A DNA stretch of 64,000 bases from Rufibacter sp. LB8. Lineage in GTDB: Bacteria > Bacteroidota > Bacteroidia > Cytophagales > Hymenobacteraceae. The notes under the pieces are model-generated. The model saw nothing but the letters and a program-made list of their open reading frames with translations. It was not told where the DNA came from and made no database searches. Shown here in pieces: positions 33,439 to 41,789 of this stretch (positions are counted from its first letter, which is position 1; the number at the start of each line of letters is the position of its first letter). The translations under genes and the position numbers were made by a program. The stretch spans positions 4,465,001-4,529,000 of the forward strand of contig NZ_JADALJ010000001.1 in the NCBI RefSeq assembly GCF_014876185.1, in the 5' to 3' direction.

Positions 33439-34716
33439 CTAGCGGGTGATCATCTCAAAACCCAAATAGCTGTGCAGTGCCTTCGGTAATTTAATGCCGT
33501 CTGGGGTTTGGTTATTCTCCAGCAAGGCAGCCACAATGCGCGGCAAGGCCAGGGCGCTTCCGTTCAACGTATGCAGCAACTGCGGCTTTCCACCTTCAGT
33601 GCGTTGACGGAGTTTGAGGCGGTTGGCCTGGTAGGTTTCAAAGTTAGAGCAAGAACTTACTTCCAGCCAACGGCCCTGAGCGGCAGAATACACTTCCATG
33701 TCATAGGTGAGGGCAGAGGTAAAGCCCATGTCCCCGCCGCAGAGACGAAGCACGCGGTAAGGCAGTTCCAGTTTCTGTAGGAGGCTCTGAATGTAGGTAC
33801 TCATTTCCTCCAGCGCTTCATAGGATTTTTCCGGGGACTGAATCTGCACGATCTCTACCTTGTCAAACTGGTGAAGGCGGTTAAGGCCGCGGACATCAGC
33901 ACCCCAGGAACCAGCCTCTCTTCTAAAGCAGGGCGTGTAACCCACGTTCTTGATGGGCAGCTTGTCGGCGGCAATGATCTCATCACGGTAGAGGTTGGTG
34001 ATGGGCACCTCGGCGGTAGGGATCAAATACAGATTGTCGGCGGCGTCATGGTACATCTGGCCTTCTTTGTCGGGGAGTTGGCCGGTGCCGTAGCCCGAGG
34101 CTTCGTTCACCAAGATGGGCGGCTGTACCTCGGTGTAACCAGCTTTCTGGGCTTCGTCTAAAAAGAAATTGATTAATGCACGCTGCAGACGGGCTCCCTG
34201 GCCTTTGTACACGGGGAAACCCGCGCCGGTAATTTTAATTCCTAAATCGAAGTCAATGATGTCATACTGCTTGATCAGTTCCCAATGCGGTTGGGCTCCG
34301 TCGTACAATTCAGGTATATCACCGTGCTGATAGATGTTCTCGTTGTCTTCGGCGCTGCGGCCGGTGGGCACGCTGCTGTGGGGTATGTTAGGCAGTTTAT
34401 ATAAGGCCTGTTGTAGATCAGATTCCAGTTGCTGTACTTCCTCGTCCAGGGCTTTGGTGCGCAATTTCAGGTCAGCGGTTTCGGCTTTCAGTTGTTCGGC
34501 CTGTTCTTTTTGGCCGCTTTTCATGAGGCCGCCAATCTCTTTGGCTAGGTTGTTGGCGCGGCCCAGGAGTTCATCGCGTTCGGTTTGCAGGGAGCGGCGC
34601 TGCTGGTCCAGGTCCAGAATGGCTTGTACTTCCTGGGCGGCGTTCTTGAAATTTCTCTTCTCCAGACCGGCAATGACTAGGTCTGTCTGCTCTCTTAAAA
34701 CGGGTACTTGTAACAT
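33439..34716 (-). CDS. serS: Serine-tRNA ligase
   Basis: Charges tRNA-Ser in the cytoplasm. 425 residues, usual length. The N-terminal helical arm (about 30-105, coiled coil with RSLQTERDELLGRANNLAK) grips the long variable arm of tRNA-Ser. The class II catalytic domain shows motif 2-type PCFRREAGSWGADVRGLNRLHQF with the motif 2 arginine, and motif 3 (LNGSALALPRIVAALLENNQ). A TATTTTTG -7 box lies 24 bases upstream on the minus strand. Confidence 0.96.
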   Translation of the reverse strand: MLQVPVLREQTDLVIAGLEKRNFKNAAQEVQAILDLDQQRRSLQTERDELLGRANNLAKEIGGLMKSGQKEQAEQLKAETADLKLRTKALDEEVQQLESDLQQALYKLPNIPHSSVPTGRSAEDNENIYQHGDIPELYDGAQPHWELIKQYDIIDFDLGIKITGAGFPVYKGQGARLQRALINFFLDEAQKAGYTEVQPPILVNEASGYGTGQLPDKEGQMYHDAADNLYLIPTAEVPITNLYRDEIIAADKLPIKNVGYTPCFRREAGSWGADVRGLNRLHQFDKVEIVQIQSPEKSYEALEEMSTYIQSLLQKLELPYRVLRLCGGDMGFTSALTYDMEVYSAAQGRWLEVSSCSNFETYQANRLKLRQRTEGGKPQLLHTLNGSALALPRIVAALLENNQTPDGIKLPKALHSYLGFEMITR

Positions 34717-34739
34717 GCGCGGCTAGTTGTTTCTTCCCG

Positions 34740-34747
34740 CAAAAATA
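34740..34747 (-). promoter_or_regulatory. -7 box for serS
   Basis: The minus strand reads TATTTTTG, a full match to TAnnTTTG, 23 bases before the start codon. Confidence 0.55.
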
Positions 34748-34993
34748 GAATAATTTGGATAGGCTAGGGCACGCCGTAATTTTTTATCAGATATTCTGTA
34801 ACATTTTCTATAAAAAGGCACGTAATGTTTGTAATTTAGAACAAGGCTGTCTAACATTGCAATACATTTTCAAGTGACCGCCATCCTGGTTCTTCATTAC
34901 TCTTACTCAAACCAAGTTTTCCTGTTTTTATCTGTCTGTCCGTTGCGTTCTGCAACTGCTCTGCTTTAAACAAATAGCTAATTATTTCTATTT

Positions 34994-36919
34994 ATGTACA
35001 ACATTGACGAGTTGAAAGATTCTCTTCTTTCAGAGCTCAAAGAAATTGCTGAGAACCTCGGCGTGACCAACTTCAAAAAGCTCAGCAAGCAAGACCTGGT
35101 CTATAAAATACTGGATCAGCAAGCCATTACCCCCGAAGAAAAACTCCCCAAGAAATATAAAACCGCTGCCCGCCCGGCCGCAGACGGACAGGAAACCCCA
35201 GTAGAAACCGCTGCGCCAGAAGCGCCTGCAGCCCCCGCCACGCCTGAGGCTAGCGCCGAGGACGCTCCAGAAGCGGCGCCTGCTGAAAAGCGTGCGCCCC
35301 GCGCAGAGCGTCCGGCCCCGGCCCCGCGTGAAGCCCGTGAGGAAAGACCGCGCACCGTGCGTGCGCCGCGTGAGGAAGCTGCCCCGCGTGAAGGCAGAGA
35401 GCCTCGCACAGAAGCCCGCGAGCCCCGCCCAGAAACTGCTCCGGCTGCCGCCGCGCCCGCCCCAAGGGCCCCGCGCCCCGAAGGAGGCCGTGAGCCCCGC
35501 GAGAACCGCATGCCGGCCCGCGCTGATTTCCAGCCCCGCGCCCCCCGTGACGAAAACCAAGCCCGCGAGCCGCGTGAGAATGCAGCCCCCCGCGAGCCCA
35601 GAGAAGCCCGGGAGCCAAGAGAAGCCGCCCAGCCCAGAGAAAACAACAACCCACGTGAGCCAAGGGATTTTAACCGCGAGCCACGTGAGAACAATAACCC
35701 CAGAGAAAACCAGCAACAGAACCGCCGCGAGCAAGGCCCTAACCAGCCACAGCAAAGCCGCCAACCACAGCAAAACCAACAGAATCAGCCTAATTTCAGA
35801 GAGTTTGATGGCGTGATTGCCAATGAAGGCGTGCTGGAATTAATGCAAGATGGCTACGGTTTCTTGCGTTCGGCGCACTATCATTATTTGGCCAGCCCAG
35901 ATGATATTTATGTGTCGCCGTCGCAGATTAAGTTGTTCGGTTTGAAGACAGGTGACACTGTGAAAGGCACCGTGCGCGCACCTAAGGAAGGCGAGAAATA
36001 CTTCGCCTTATTGAAGGTAGATTCTGTGAACGGCCGTACCACCGAGGAAATCAGAGACCGGATTCCGTTCCAGCATTTAACGCCTTTGTTCCCAGAGGAG
36101 CGCCTGAAACTGACCACCCGTTCCAGCCAATATTCTACCCGCATCATGGACCTGTTCGCGCCAATTGGTAAAGGACAGCGTGGTCTGATTGTGGCCCAGC
36201 CGAAAACTGGTAAAACGGTATTGCTGAAGGAAATCGCCAACGCCATCACTGAGAATCACCCCGAGGTGTACCTGATGATTTTGCTGATTGACGAACGCCC
36301 CGAAGAGGTAACCGACATGGCCCGCAGCGTAAAAGCCGAGGTAATTGCCTCCACCTTTGACGAGCAGGCCGAGCGCCACGTGAAAATCTCCAGCATTGTA
36401 CTAGACAAAGCCAAGCGCATGGTGGAATGCGGACATGATGTGGTGATTCTCTTGGATTCCATTACGCGTCTGGCCCGTGCCTACAACACCGTGGTGCCGT
36501 CTAGCGGTAAAATCCTATCGGGTGGGGTTGATGCCAACGCGTTGCATAAGCCTAAGCGTTTCTTTGGCGCGGCCCGTAACGTGGAGAACGGCGGATCGTT
36601 GACCATCATCGCCACGGCATTGATTGAAACTGGTTCTAAAATGGACGAGGTAATCTTTGAGGAATTCAAAGGTACCGGTAACATGGAACTCCAACTGGAT
36701 AGAAAACTGGCCAACAAACGCGTGTACCCTGCCATTGACGTTCCGGCCTCTGGTACTCGTCGTGAGGACTTGTTGATGGATAGAGATGAACTGAGCCGCG
36801 TTTGGATCCTTCGTAAGTTTATGTCTGACATGAACTCCGTAGAAGCCATGGAATTCCTGAAAGACCGCATGAAAGGCACCAAGGACAACGACGAGTTCCT
36901 GATCTCCATGAACAGCTAA
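34994..36919 (+). CDS. rho: Transcription termination factor Rho with large low-complexity insert
   Basis: 641 residues, about 220 longer than the E. coli protein. The Rho_N helical domain covers about 1-45 ([20 protein letters not shown]). An insert (about 55-265) is Ala/Pro/Arg/Glu-rich with many PRE and REPRE repeats, then becomes Asn/Gln-rich. The cold-shock RNA-binding domain begins near 270 ([20 protein letters not shown]). The hexameric ATPase has Walker [17 protein letters not shown] near 400 and Walker [18 protein letters not shown], with the downstream Q-loop and R-loop regions. The insert type is common in Bacteroidota and Actinobacteria and promotes RNA binding or condensate formation. 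A decayed second copy of this gene's 3' end lies at 39106-39303. Confidence 0.96.
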   Translation: MYNIDELKDSLLSELKEIAENLGVTNFKKLSKQDLVYKILDQQAITPEEKLPKKYKTAARPAADGQETPVETAAPEAPAAPATPEASAEDAPEAAPAEKRAPRAERPAPAPREAREERPRTVRAPREEAAPREGREPRTEAREPRPETAPAAAAPAPRAPRPEGGREPRENRMPARADFQPRAPRDENQAREPRENAAPREPREAREPREAAQPRENNNPREPRDFNREPRENNNPRENQQQNRREQGPNQPQQSRQPQQNQQNQPNFREFDGVIANEGVLELMQDGYGFLRSAHYHYLASPDDIYVSPSQIKLFGLKTGDTVKGTVRAPKEGEKYFALLKVDSVNGRTTEEIRDRIPFQHLTPLFPEERLKLTTRSSQYSTRIMDLFAPIGKGQRGLIVAQPKTGKTVLLKEIANAITENHPEVYLMILLIDERPEEVTDMARSVKAEVIASTFDEQAERHVKISSIVLDKAKRMVECGHDVVILLDSITRLARAYNTVVPSSGKILSGGVDANALHKPKRFFGAARNVENGGSLTIIATALIETGSKMDEVIFEEFKGTGNMELQLDRKLANKRVYPAIDVPASGTRREDLLMDRDELSRVWILRKFMSDMNSVEAMEFLKDRMKGTKDNDEFLISMNS

Positions 36920-36956
36920 TTCTTAAGATTTAAGACGCAGGACACAAGGGAAATTT

Positions 36957-37020
36957 TGTGAAATCTCCCGAAACAGAAAGGCCAGCAGGAAACTGCTGGC
37001 CTTTCTGTTTCGGGAGATTT
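36957..37020. terminator. Long perfect hairpin after rho
   Basis: A 28-29-bp perfect stem (GAAATCTCCCGAAACAGAAA with its complement, loop GAAA-type) lies 38 bases after the rho stop. It is much longer than typical terminators and may give rho transcripts an unusual 3' end. A degraded copy is at 39203-39258. Confidence 0.8.
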
Positions 37021-37062
37021 CCGTTTTTGGCTTCGTTTCCAGAAATGAGCCCGAAAACGGGA
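37019..37062. repeat. Palindrome copy after rho
   Basis: TTCCGTTTTTGGCTTCGTTTC, then AATGAGCCCGAAAACGGGA. It directly abuts the long rho hairpin. Confidence 0.85.
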
Positions 37063-37252
37063 AAGTAAATCATACATCACTTAACGGCCGCAAACCTAAC
37101 AGTCACTTTTTATCCAAGACCTATTTCATAAACCGAAAATCCATCGGAATCACATTGACCCAGATGCAGCAGAAAGGACACATCTTCCCGAGATGTGGAC
37201 ACAGATCTAACTTATTTTCTGGTGAATTTTGCCTTATATTAATCTCAAGAAA

Positions 37253-38086
37253 ATGGACAACGCAAAAGTATGGTTTATCACCGGCGCATCTAAAGGCTTA
37301 GGATTGGCTTTGGCGAAACTGGTTTTGGCAAAAGGAGACAAAGTTGCCGCCACCTCCAGAAATGCAGAAGCACTTCAAGCACAAATTGACGGCCAAAAAG
37401 ACAATTTCCTGCCGCTACAGGTGGACATTACCTCAGATAAAGAAGTGAAAGAGGCCGTGAAACGCTGTGTGGACACCTTCGGGAGGGTGGATGTAGTGGT
37501 GAACAACGCCGGCTATTCTTTGGTGGGCAGCATGGAAGAGGTAACAGATGAAGAGTTCAGGCAAACCATAGATGTCAATCTGTTCGGGACGGTGAACGTG
37601 ATACGGGCGGCCATGCCTTACCTGAGAGCGCAACAGTCAGGGCACATTCTCAATATCTCTTCCAACGCCGGGTATGTTGGGTTTGCCCATGCCGCCAGCT
37701 ACAATGCCGCTAAGTTTGCCGTGGTGGGTCTTTCAGAAGCGCTGCAGCTGGAAGTGGAATCGTTCGGGATAAAAGTGACGGTGGTGGCGCCCGGTCAGTT
37801 CAGGACTAATTTTATGGACGAAGGCTCCCTTACGTTCACAGACAATAAAATTGCCGTGTACAAAATAGCCGAAGCCGAGAAAATGTGGCGGAATTTCAGT
37901 GGCCAGCAACCCGGTGACCCTGAAAAGCTGGTGAACATCTTATTTGAGATCACGCAGTTGCCCCAGCCGCCCCTACACCTGTTGCTGGGACCAGATACGT
38001 ATGAGCTGGTGACCAAGCACCGAGAACAGGAAAAAGCAGAAATAGAAACTTGGAAACATCTGACTTTGTCCACCAATTTCAATTAA
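37253..38086 (+). CDS. SDR-family oxidoreductase
   Basis: 277 residues from the ATG at 37253 (the TTG eight codons upstream is rejected, since the family N-terminus is VWFITGASKGLG). A Rossmann fold with the TGASKGLG cofactor loop, NNAGY, catalytic Ser in NISSNAGYVG and Tyr/Lys in YNAAKFA mark a classical short-chain dehydrogenase. The divergent C-terminus (GDPEKLVNILFEITQLPQPP) resembles the broad set paired with AraC regulators. Substrate unknown. The AraC gene follows after a terminator-like hairpin. Confidence 0.9.
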   Translation: MDNAKVWFITGASKGLGLALAKLVLAKGDKVAATSRNAEALQAQIDGQKDNFLPLQVDITSDKEVKEAVKRCVDTFGRVDVVVNNAGYSLVGSMEEVTDEEFRQTIDVNLFGTVNVIRAAMPYLRAQQSGHILNISSNAGYVGFAHAASYNAAKFAVVGLSEALQLEVESFGIKVTVVAPGQFRTNFMDEGSLTFTDNKIAVYKIAEAEKMWRNFSGQQPGDPEKLVNILFEITQLPQPPLHLLLGPDTYELVTKHREQEKAEIETWKHLTLSTNFN

Positions 38087-38087
38087 C

Positions 38088-38118
38088 AGAAAAGCGGGGG
38101 CACCTCCCGCTTTTTTTG
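38088..38118 (+). terminator. Terminator after the SDR gene
   Basis: AAAGCGGGGG, a CAC loop, then CTCCCGCTTTTTTT, immediately downstream of the stop. Confidence 0.85.
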
Positions 38119-38130
38119 TAGTTTACCTCT

Positions 38131-39078
38131 ATGAAAAGACCCGGCCAGTCCGTTTATCCCATCAAGACAATCTCAGAGTTGCACCGGCTTCTGGAGATTG
38201 AAAAACCCAAACACCCATTGGTGAGCGTCATTGACTTTGGCAAGACAAAATGTTTCTCTGATGAAAGCCTCCGGAGCGTGCGCTACAGTTTCTACTGCAT
38301 CGCCCTGAAAAAGAATTTTGCAGGGAAAATGAAATATGGCCAAAACTATTATGATTTTGATGAAGGGGTCATGACGTTCTTTTCCCCCAACCAGGTAGTC
38401 ACCACAGACATTTACCCAGGGCTGGCCTTGCAAGGGTGGTGGCTGGTCATACACCCAGATTTTATAAGAGGGTTTCCCTTGGAAAAGAAGATAAACCACT
38501 ATAATTTCTTCTCTTATGAAGTCACCGAAGCCTTGTACGTGTCAGAAGATGAGGAAAAGATTCTTGGCCGGATCATGCAGGGAATCATTCATGAGTACAA
38601 CACTTCCATTGACCATTTCAGCCAGGAAATTATTATCTCACAGGTTGAGTCACTGCTCAATTATTGCAACCGCTTTTATCACCGGCAGTTCATCACGCGT
38701 AAAACGGCCAGTAATGAGATTCTTGCAAGATTGGAAGCTTTGCTCTCCAACTACTTTAAAAGCGAGGAATTAAAGCACATAAGGTTGCCTACCGTTCAAG
38801 ACATAGCGGAGCAGTTGCATCTGTCTCCCAACTACTTAAGCGATATGCTGAGAGCGCTTACCGGCCAAAGCACGCAGCAGCACATCTATGCCAAGTTGAT
38901 TGAAAGCGCCAAAGACATGCTGGCTTCAACTAACCTCACCGTGAGTGAAATTGCCTTTCAATTTGGGTTTGAATATCCGCAGTCCTTCCATAAACTGTTT
39001 AAGAAAAAGACAGATTTGTCACCGCTGGCCTATAGGAGTTCCGTTCAGGCAGGCACCAGCGCCGTTGAGAAAAACTAG
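38131..39078 (+). CDS. AraC-family transcriptional regulator
   Basis: 315 residues. The N-terminal part (about 25-170: HPLVSVIDFGKTKCF, GVMTFFSPNQVV) is a cupin-like sensor domain. The C-terminal double helix-turn-helix (about 215-305) reads VQDIAEQLHLSPNYLSDML and VSEIAFQFGFEYPQSFHKLF. It lies 45 bases after the SDR gene and probably controls it, in response to an unknown ligand. Together the two genes form a typical mobile metabolic pair. Confidence 0.9.
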   Translation: MKRPGQSVYPIKTISELHRLLEIEKPKHPLVSVIDFGKTKCFSDESLRSVRYSFYCIALKKNFAGKMKYGQNYYDFDEGVMTFFSPNQVVTTDIYPGLALQGWWLVIHPDFIRGFPLEKKINHYNFFSYEVTEALYVSEDEEKILGRIMQGIIHEYNTSIDHFSQEIIISQVESLLNYCNRFYHRQFITRKTASNEILARLEALLSNYFKSEELKHIRLPTVQDIAEQLHLSPNYLSDMLRALTGQSTQQHIYAKLIESAKDMLASTNLTVSEIAFQFGFEYPQSFHKLFKKKTDLSPLAYRSSVQAGTSAVEKN

Positions 39079-39105
39079 CAACATTTGAAACGCTTTCAAG
39101 CCAGG

Positions 39106-39303
39106 AGTTCAGCCTCTGGTACTCGCCGCCAGGACTCGTTCACGCACCGCGACGATGGGAAGACACAAAATGTAAGAGGCAGGTCACAAAAGGAATTTTG
39201 AGATTGCGGTAACACGAAGGTCAGCAGGAAACGGTTGGCCTTCACTTTTTTGGGAGATTTCCGTTTTTGGCTTCGTTTCCAGAAATGAGGCCAAAAACGG
39301 AAA
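39106..39303 (+). pseudogene. Decayed duplicate of the rho 3' end and its terminator
   Basis: 39106-39145 matches rho codons around [11 protein letters not shown] (shared GCCTCTGGTACTCG). After a deleted stretch, 39178-39303 matches the rho tail, hairpin and palindrome (shared GGTCAGCAGGAAAC-like and GGGAGATTTCCGTTTTTGG). The hairpin is no longer perfect, showing relaxed selection. Confidence 0.75.
39259..39302. repeat. Palindrome copy in the rho remnant
   Basis: TTCCGTTTTTGGCTTCGTTTC, then AATGAGGCCAAAAACGGAA. It has the same left arm as the copy behind the intact rho, with a symmetric change in the right arm. Confidence 0.85.
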
Positions 39304-39379
39304 GTAGTGGAATCATGAATTTCAGTAATTTGCCCTGTTGTGTGTAGAAAACAAGATTGAAATTTAGAGCAAGCATTGA

Positions 39380-39883
39380 ATGGATGTATTCACGGGTGAG
39401 TTAAGAACCATCAAAGAATTGGTATATGATAAATGTGGGCTGGCAATTACTCACCCCGTGAAAGGCAGAGAAAGCCTGGATTATGAAGCGTGGTCCTTTC
39501 GGGTTAATGGCAAATTTAGTCAACACAGAACCGCCAAGAGTACACCTGCCAAAACAGGCCATTTTGTGACCATCTGGAAGAGAAACGCTGCGGGCGCCAC
39601 AGCTCCTTACCATGTGGCAGATGACCTGGATTTTATATTGGTCACTGCGCGAGACGGAAATAAGTTAGGTCAGTTCTTGTTTCCAAAGGCAGTTTTAGCC
39701 CAAAGAGGAATTCTTGCCAGTGACCGGCATGCCGGGAAACGGGGGATTAGAGTGTATGCCCCCTGGGCCGAAGCCATGAGTCAACAGGCCAAAAATACGC
39801 AAGCGTGGCAGTTGCCTTATTTCCTGGACCTGACCGATGAGCAGTCAATAGATTTTAAAAGGGTTCAAAGAACTTTTGCCTAA
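39380..39883 (+). CDS. MepB family protein
   Basis: 167 residues with the MepB pattern: YEAWSFRVNGKFSQHRTAKSTPAKTGHFVTIWKR in the first half, DDLDFILVTARDGNKLGQFLFPKAVL in the middle, and GKRGIRVYAPWAEA near the end. In Staphylococcus mepB sits beside the MepRA efflux operon, but its biochemical role is unknown. Here no efflux gene adjoins. It is soluble and lies immediately downstream of the rho remnant. Confidence 0.82.
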   Translation: MDVFTGELRTIKELVYDKCGLAITHPVKGRESLDYEAWSFRVNGKFSQHRTAKSTPAKTGHFVTIWKRNAAGATAPYHVADDLDFILVTARDGNKLGQFLFPKAVLAQRGILASDRHAGKRGIRVYAPWAEAMSQQAKNTQAWQLPYFLDLTDEQSIDFKRVQRTFA

Positions 39884-40002
39884 GGCATCATTCATAAATT
39901 GATTTAAATTGTATTTGAGAATCTCTATATTCACCTGTTCGTTTTCTATTAAATTCTGCCCACTTAGGTGCGGGGTTTCTACCCAACTTTAATCTTGCTC
40001 AC

Positions 40003-40455
40003 GTGAAAAATGTACTACTGTTTTTACTGCTGTTTTTGTTCGCTTTTTCAGGGCAAGCCCAGACAAAAGGCACAAAAGGCAAGCCAACCGCTACGCCCAA
40101 AGAGCAAGTAAAAGGGAACCATGACAAAAGGTTTGTTGGGAGTTGGAGCGGTTCTGAGAAAAATCAGGAAATAGATGGTCTCGAAAAACATTGGATTCAG
40201 CACCGGTTTGCAGACGGCACGTTTATTTTATTATTCACCATAATCCAGAACTGTGAAGTAGAAACAAATGTAGAGAAAGGCAGATGGTGGGTGGTGAACA
40301 ATGAATTCCACGAGCTGCATTCTGCCTCTGGCATGACCGATGTGTACTCGTTCTCCTTTTTAGATGCAGAGGTGGTGAAATTTAAGAGCAAATTCTTGAA
40401 AGGAGAAAAACATGATTCTTATGAGTTTGTAGACATGAAATTGCCTGTACAGTAA
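40003..40455 (+). CDS. Small exported protein, unknown function
   Basis: 150 residues with a GTG start that exactly begins the signal peptide (MKNVLLFLLLFLFAFSGQAQ). The mature part is lipocalin-like in pattern: FVGSWSGSEKNQEIDGLEKHW, a central strand region GTFILLFTIIQN, and KGRWWVVNNEFHELHSASG. It may bind a small ligand, but this is a weak inference. It has no close gene neighbour on its strand. Confidence 0.65.
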   Translation: MKNVLLFLLLFLFAFSGQAQTKGTKGKPTATPKEQVKGNHDKRFVGSWSGSEKNQEIDGLEKHWIQHRFADGTFILLFTIIQNCEVETNVEKGRWWVVNNEFHELHSASGMTDVYSFSFLDAEVVKFKSKFLKGEKHDSYEFVDMKLPVQ

Positions 40456-40506
40456 TAGCTTTTCCCCAAAATTTAAGCCGATTGGTCAAACCCAGTTCCT
40501 AGACCA

Positions 40507-41100
40507 TCACCCACCAAAACTGCCAACCCGCACTGCCTTTTTCTGCGTTGGGTCATAGACCAGCAGATGACCGTCTTCCTTGCCCAAAGTGTATTTAAAC
40601 CCAATGGTATTAGGCTGGGCTTGCAACCTCTGCCAATCTTTGAGGGAAACAAAACTGGTGTCAGGATTTTGACTCTGCGTAATGGCGGGCGTGACAAACC
40701 GGTCAGGTTGTACAAACTCGTTCATGCGGCGCAGAATATAGGCTTCGCGCTGGGGCAGGGTGGCCGTGGGGGTAGTCATTTCATACACCAGGCTGGCTTC
40801 CAGGTCGGCGGCGGAAAACGTCTGGCGGTGCAGCAGCTGGCCTTGGCTGGAGGTAATGGTGAACAGAACGGTGCTGGTGGTGATGGAATCGCCGCGCAGC
40901 TCCAGCCTGAAAAAATCCTGGGCATCACTGGAGGAGAATGCGTGCGACCGCTGCACCACGTGTTTAATGGATTGATTGGTGGTGGAAGTTTTGCCTACAG
41001 GTTCATTGGTGCGAACAGCCTCCGTTTTGGTTTCTGTGGAAGGACCGTTGCAGGCCAGTAGAAATAGAAAAGCCCAGCAAGGGAAAAGCGTTTTGCGCAT
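40507..41100 (-). CDS. Predicted lipoprotein, unknown function
   Basis: Start set at 41100 (MRKTLFPCWAFLFLLACNGP, lipobox LLAC). The 49 upstream open codons include translated palindrome (FSGSISE) and are discarded, leaving 197 residues. The mature domain runs from about residue 45 (VVQRSHAFSSSDAQDFFRLELRGDSITTST) to the C-terminus, with TFSAADLEASLVYEM in the middle. The first codons and the 5' leader are supplied by a dispersed palindrome, which is unusual. Confidence 0.72.
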   Translation of the reverse strand: MRKTLFPCWAFLFLLACNGPSTETKTEAVRTNEPVGKTSTTNQSIKHVVQRSHAFSSSDAQDFFRLELRGDSITTSTVLFTITSSQGQLLHRQTFSAADLEASLVYEMTTPTATLPQREAYILRRMNEFVQPDRFVTPAITQSQNPDTSFVSLKDWQRLQAQPNTIGFKYTLGKEDGHLLVYDPTQKKAVRVGSFGG

Positions 41101-41127
41101 GGTTTCAGAAATAGAGCCGGAAAACGG
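41087..41127. repeat. Palindrome copy overlapping a start codon
   Basis: On the minus strand CCGTTTTCCGGCTCTATTTC is followed by ACCATGCGCAAAACGC, whose ATG is the lipoprotein start. Confidence 0.65.
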
Positions 41128-41312
41128 AAAGACGCGCCGGCGGTGGAGGAACGTTGCCTGGTAACCATTTCCTGCCAGGTGCTGGCAACGCGCCCACCAT
41201 TCCTGTACGAGGTATAATTTTTTATAGCCTGCCAACGGGCAAAACATTGGTTGTTTAAAGTGACTTAATAGCTAAAAAGCTGCCAAGGGTATGATTCGGC
41301 CCGGATTTGGCG

Positions 41313-41320
41313 TATTTTTG
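41313..41320 (+). promoter_or_regulatory. -7 box next to a start codon (near-leaderless promoter)
   Basis: TATTTTTG ends five bases before the ATG at 41325. With the usual TSS spacing the transcript would begin at or beside the start codon. Confidence 0.5.
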
Positions 41321-41324
41321 GGAC

Positions 41325-41711
41325 ATGTTCAGCTTCCTCAGAAATAGCATCATCAAGAAAGTCCTGTGGGGCCTGATGAGCCTGTACCTGCTGAATATTA
41401 GTGTAGATGCCAATGACCCCCAACCCAACCATCTGCCCGAAGTCCTGACGTTCAACGACCAGGAAAGCATCCTGGAGTTGGTGGCAGAGCAGCTGCTGGG
41501 CTTTGAGAATGTTTTTGAAGAGTACGATGACCATGACCCCGATGACAACCACAGCAAGAGCCCGGTAAAGTTATTGTGGGTAGCCCATACCGTTGAAACC
41601 GTGGGTATTATGCCATGGGCGCCGTATGACCGCCCGCAGAATTTCCCGTCATTTACCGCCTGTGTAACCGCCGGGTTCCAGACGCTCGTCACCCCTCCGC
41701 CCCAAGTGTAA
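41325..41711 (+). CDS. Small conserved-looking protein, unknown function (pair member 1)
   Basis: 128 residues from the ATG at 41325; the TTG six codons upstream would place the -7 box inside the gene. The N-terminal hydrophobic segment (IIKKVLWGLMSLYLLNISVDA) is a signal or anchor. An acidic region follows (NHLPEVLTFNDQESILELV, then EEYDDHDPDDNH) and may bind metal. I recall similar proteins in Bacteroidota upstream of the next gene's family, but no function is assigned. The gap to the next gene is 78 bases. Confidence 0.65.
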   Translation: MFSFLRNSIIKKVLWGLMSLYLLNISVDANDPQPNHLPEVLTFNDQESILELVAEQLLGFENVFEEYDDHDPDDNHSKSPVKLLWVAHTVETVGIMPWAPYDRPQNFPSFTACVTAGFQTLVTPPPQV

Positions 41712-41789
41712 CCTGTTTTCTAGAAGCTTGTTTGCCTGGCCTTTTCTTGAAAGGTCAGAGAATTTCTATGCTCAAAAAACACGTTACCC

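Larger units (their letters stand above)
39079..39379. other. 301-bp gap holding a rho remnant
   Basis: Most of it is accounted for by the decayed rho 3' copy and its palindrome. No other feature is seen. Confidence 0.7.

Noticed and set aside
35030-35779. 249-residue open frame antisense to the rho insert
   Set aside because: Low-complexity GC-rich codons of the rho insert keep the opposite strand open; composition is Leu/Gly/Arg noise.
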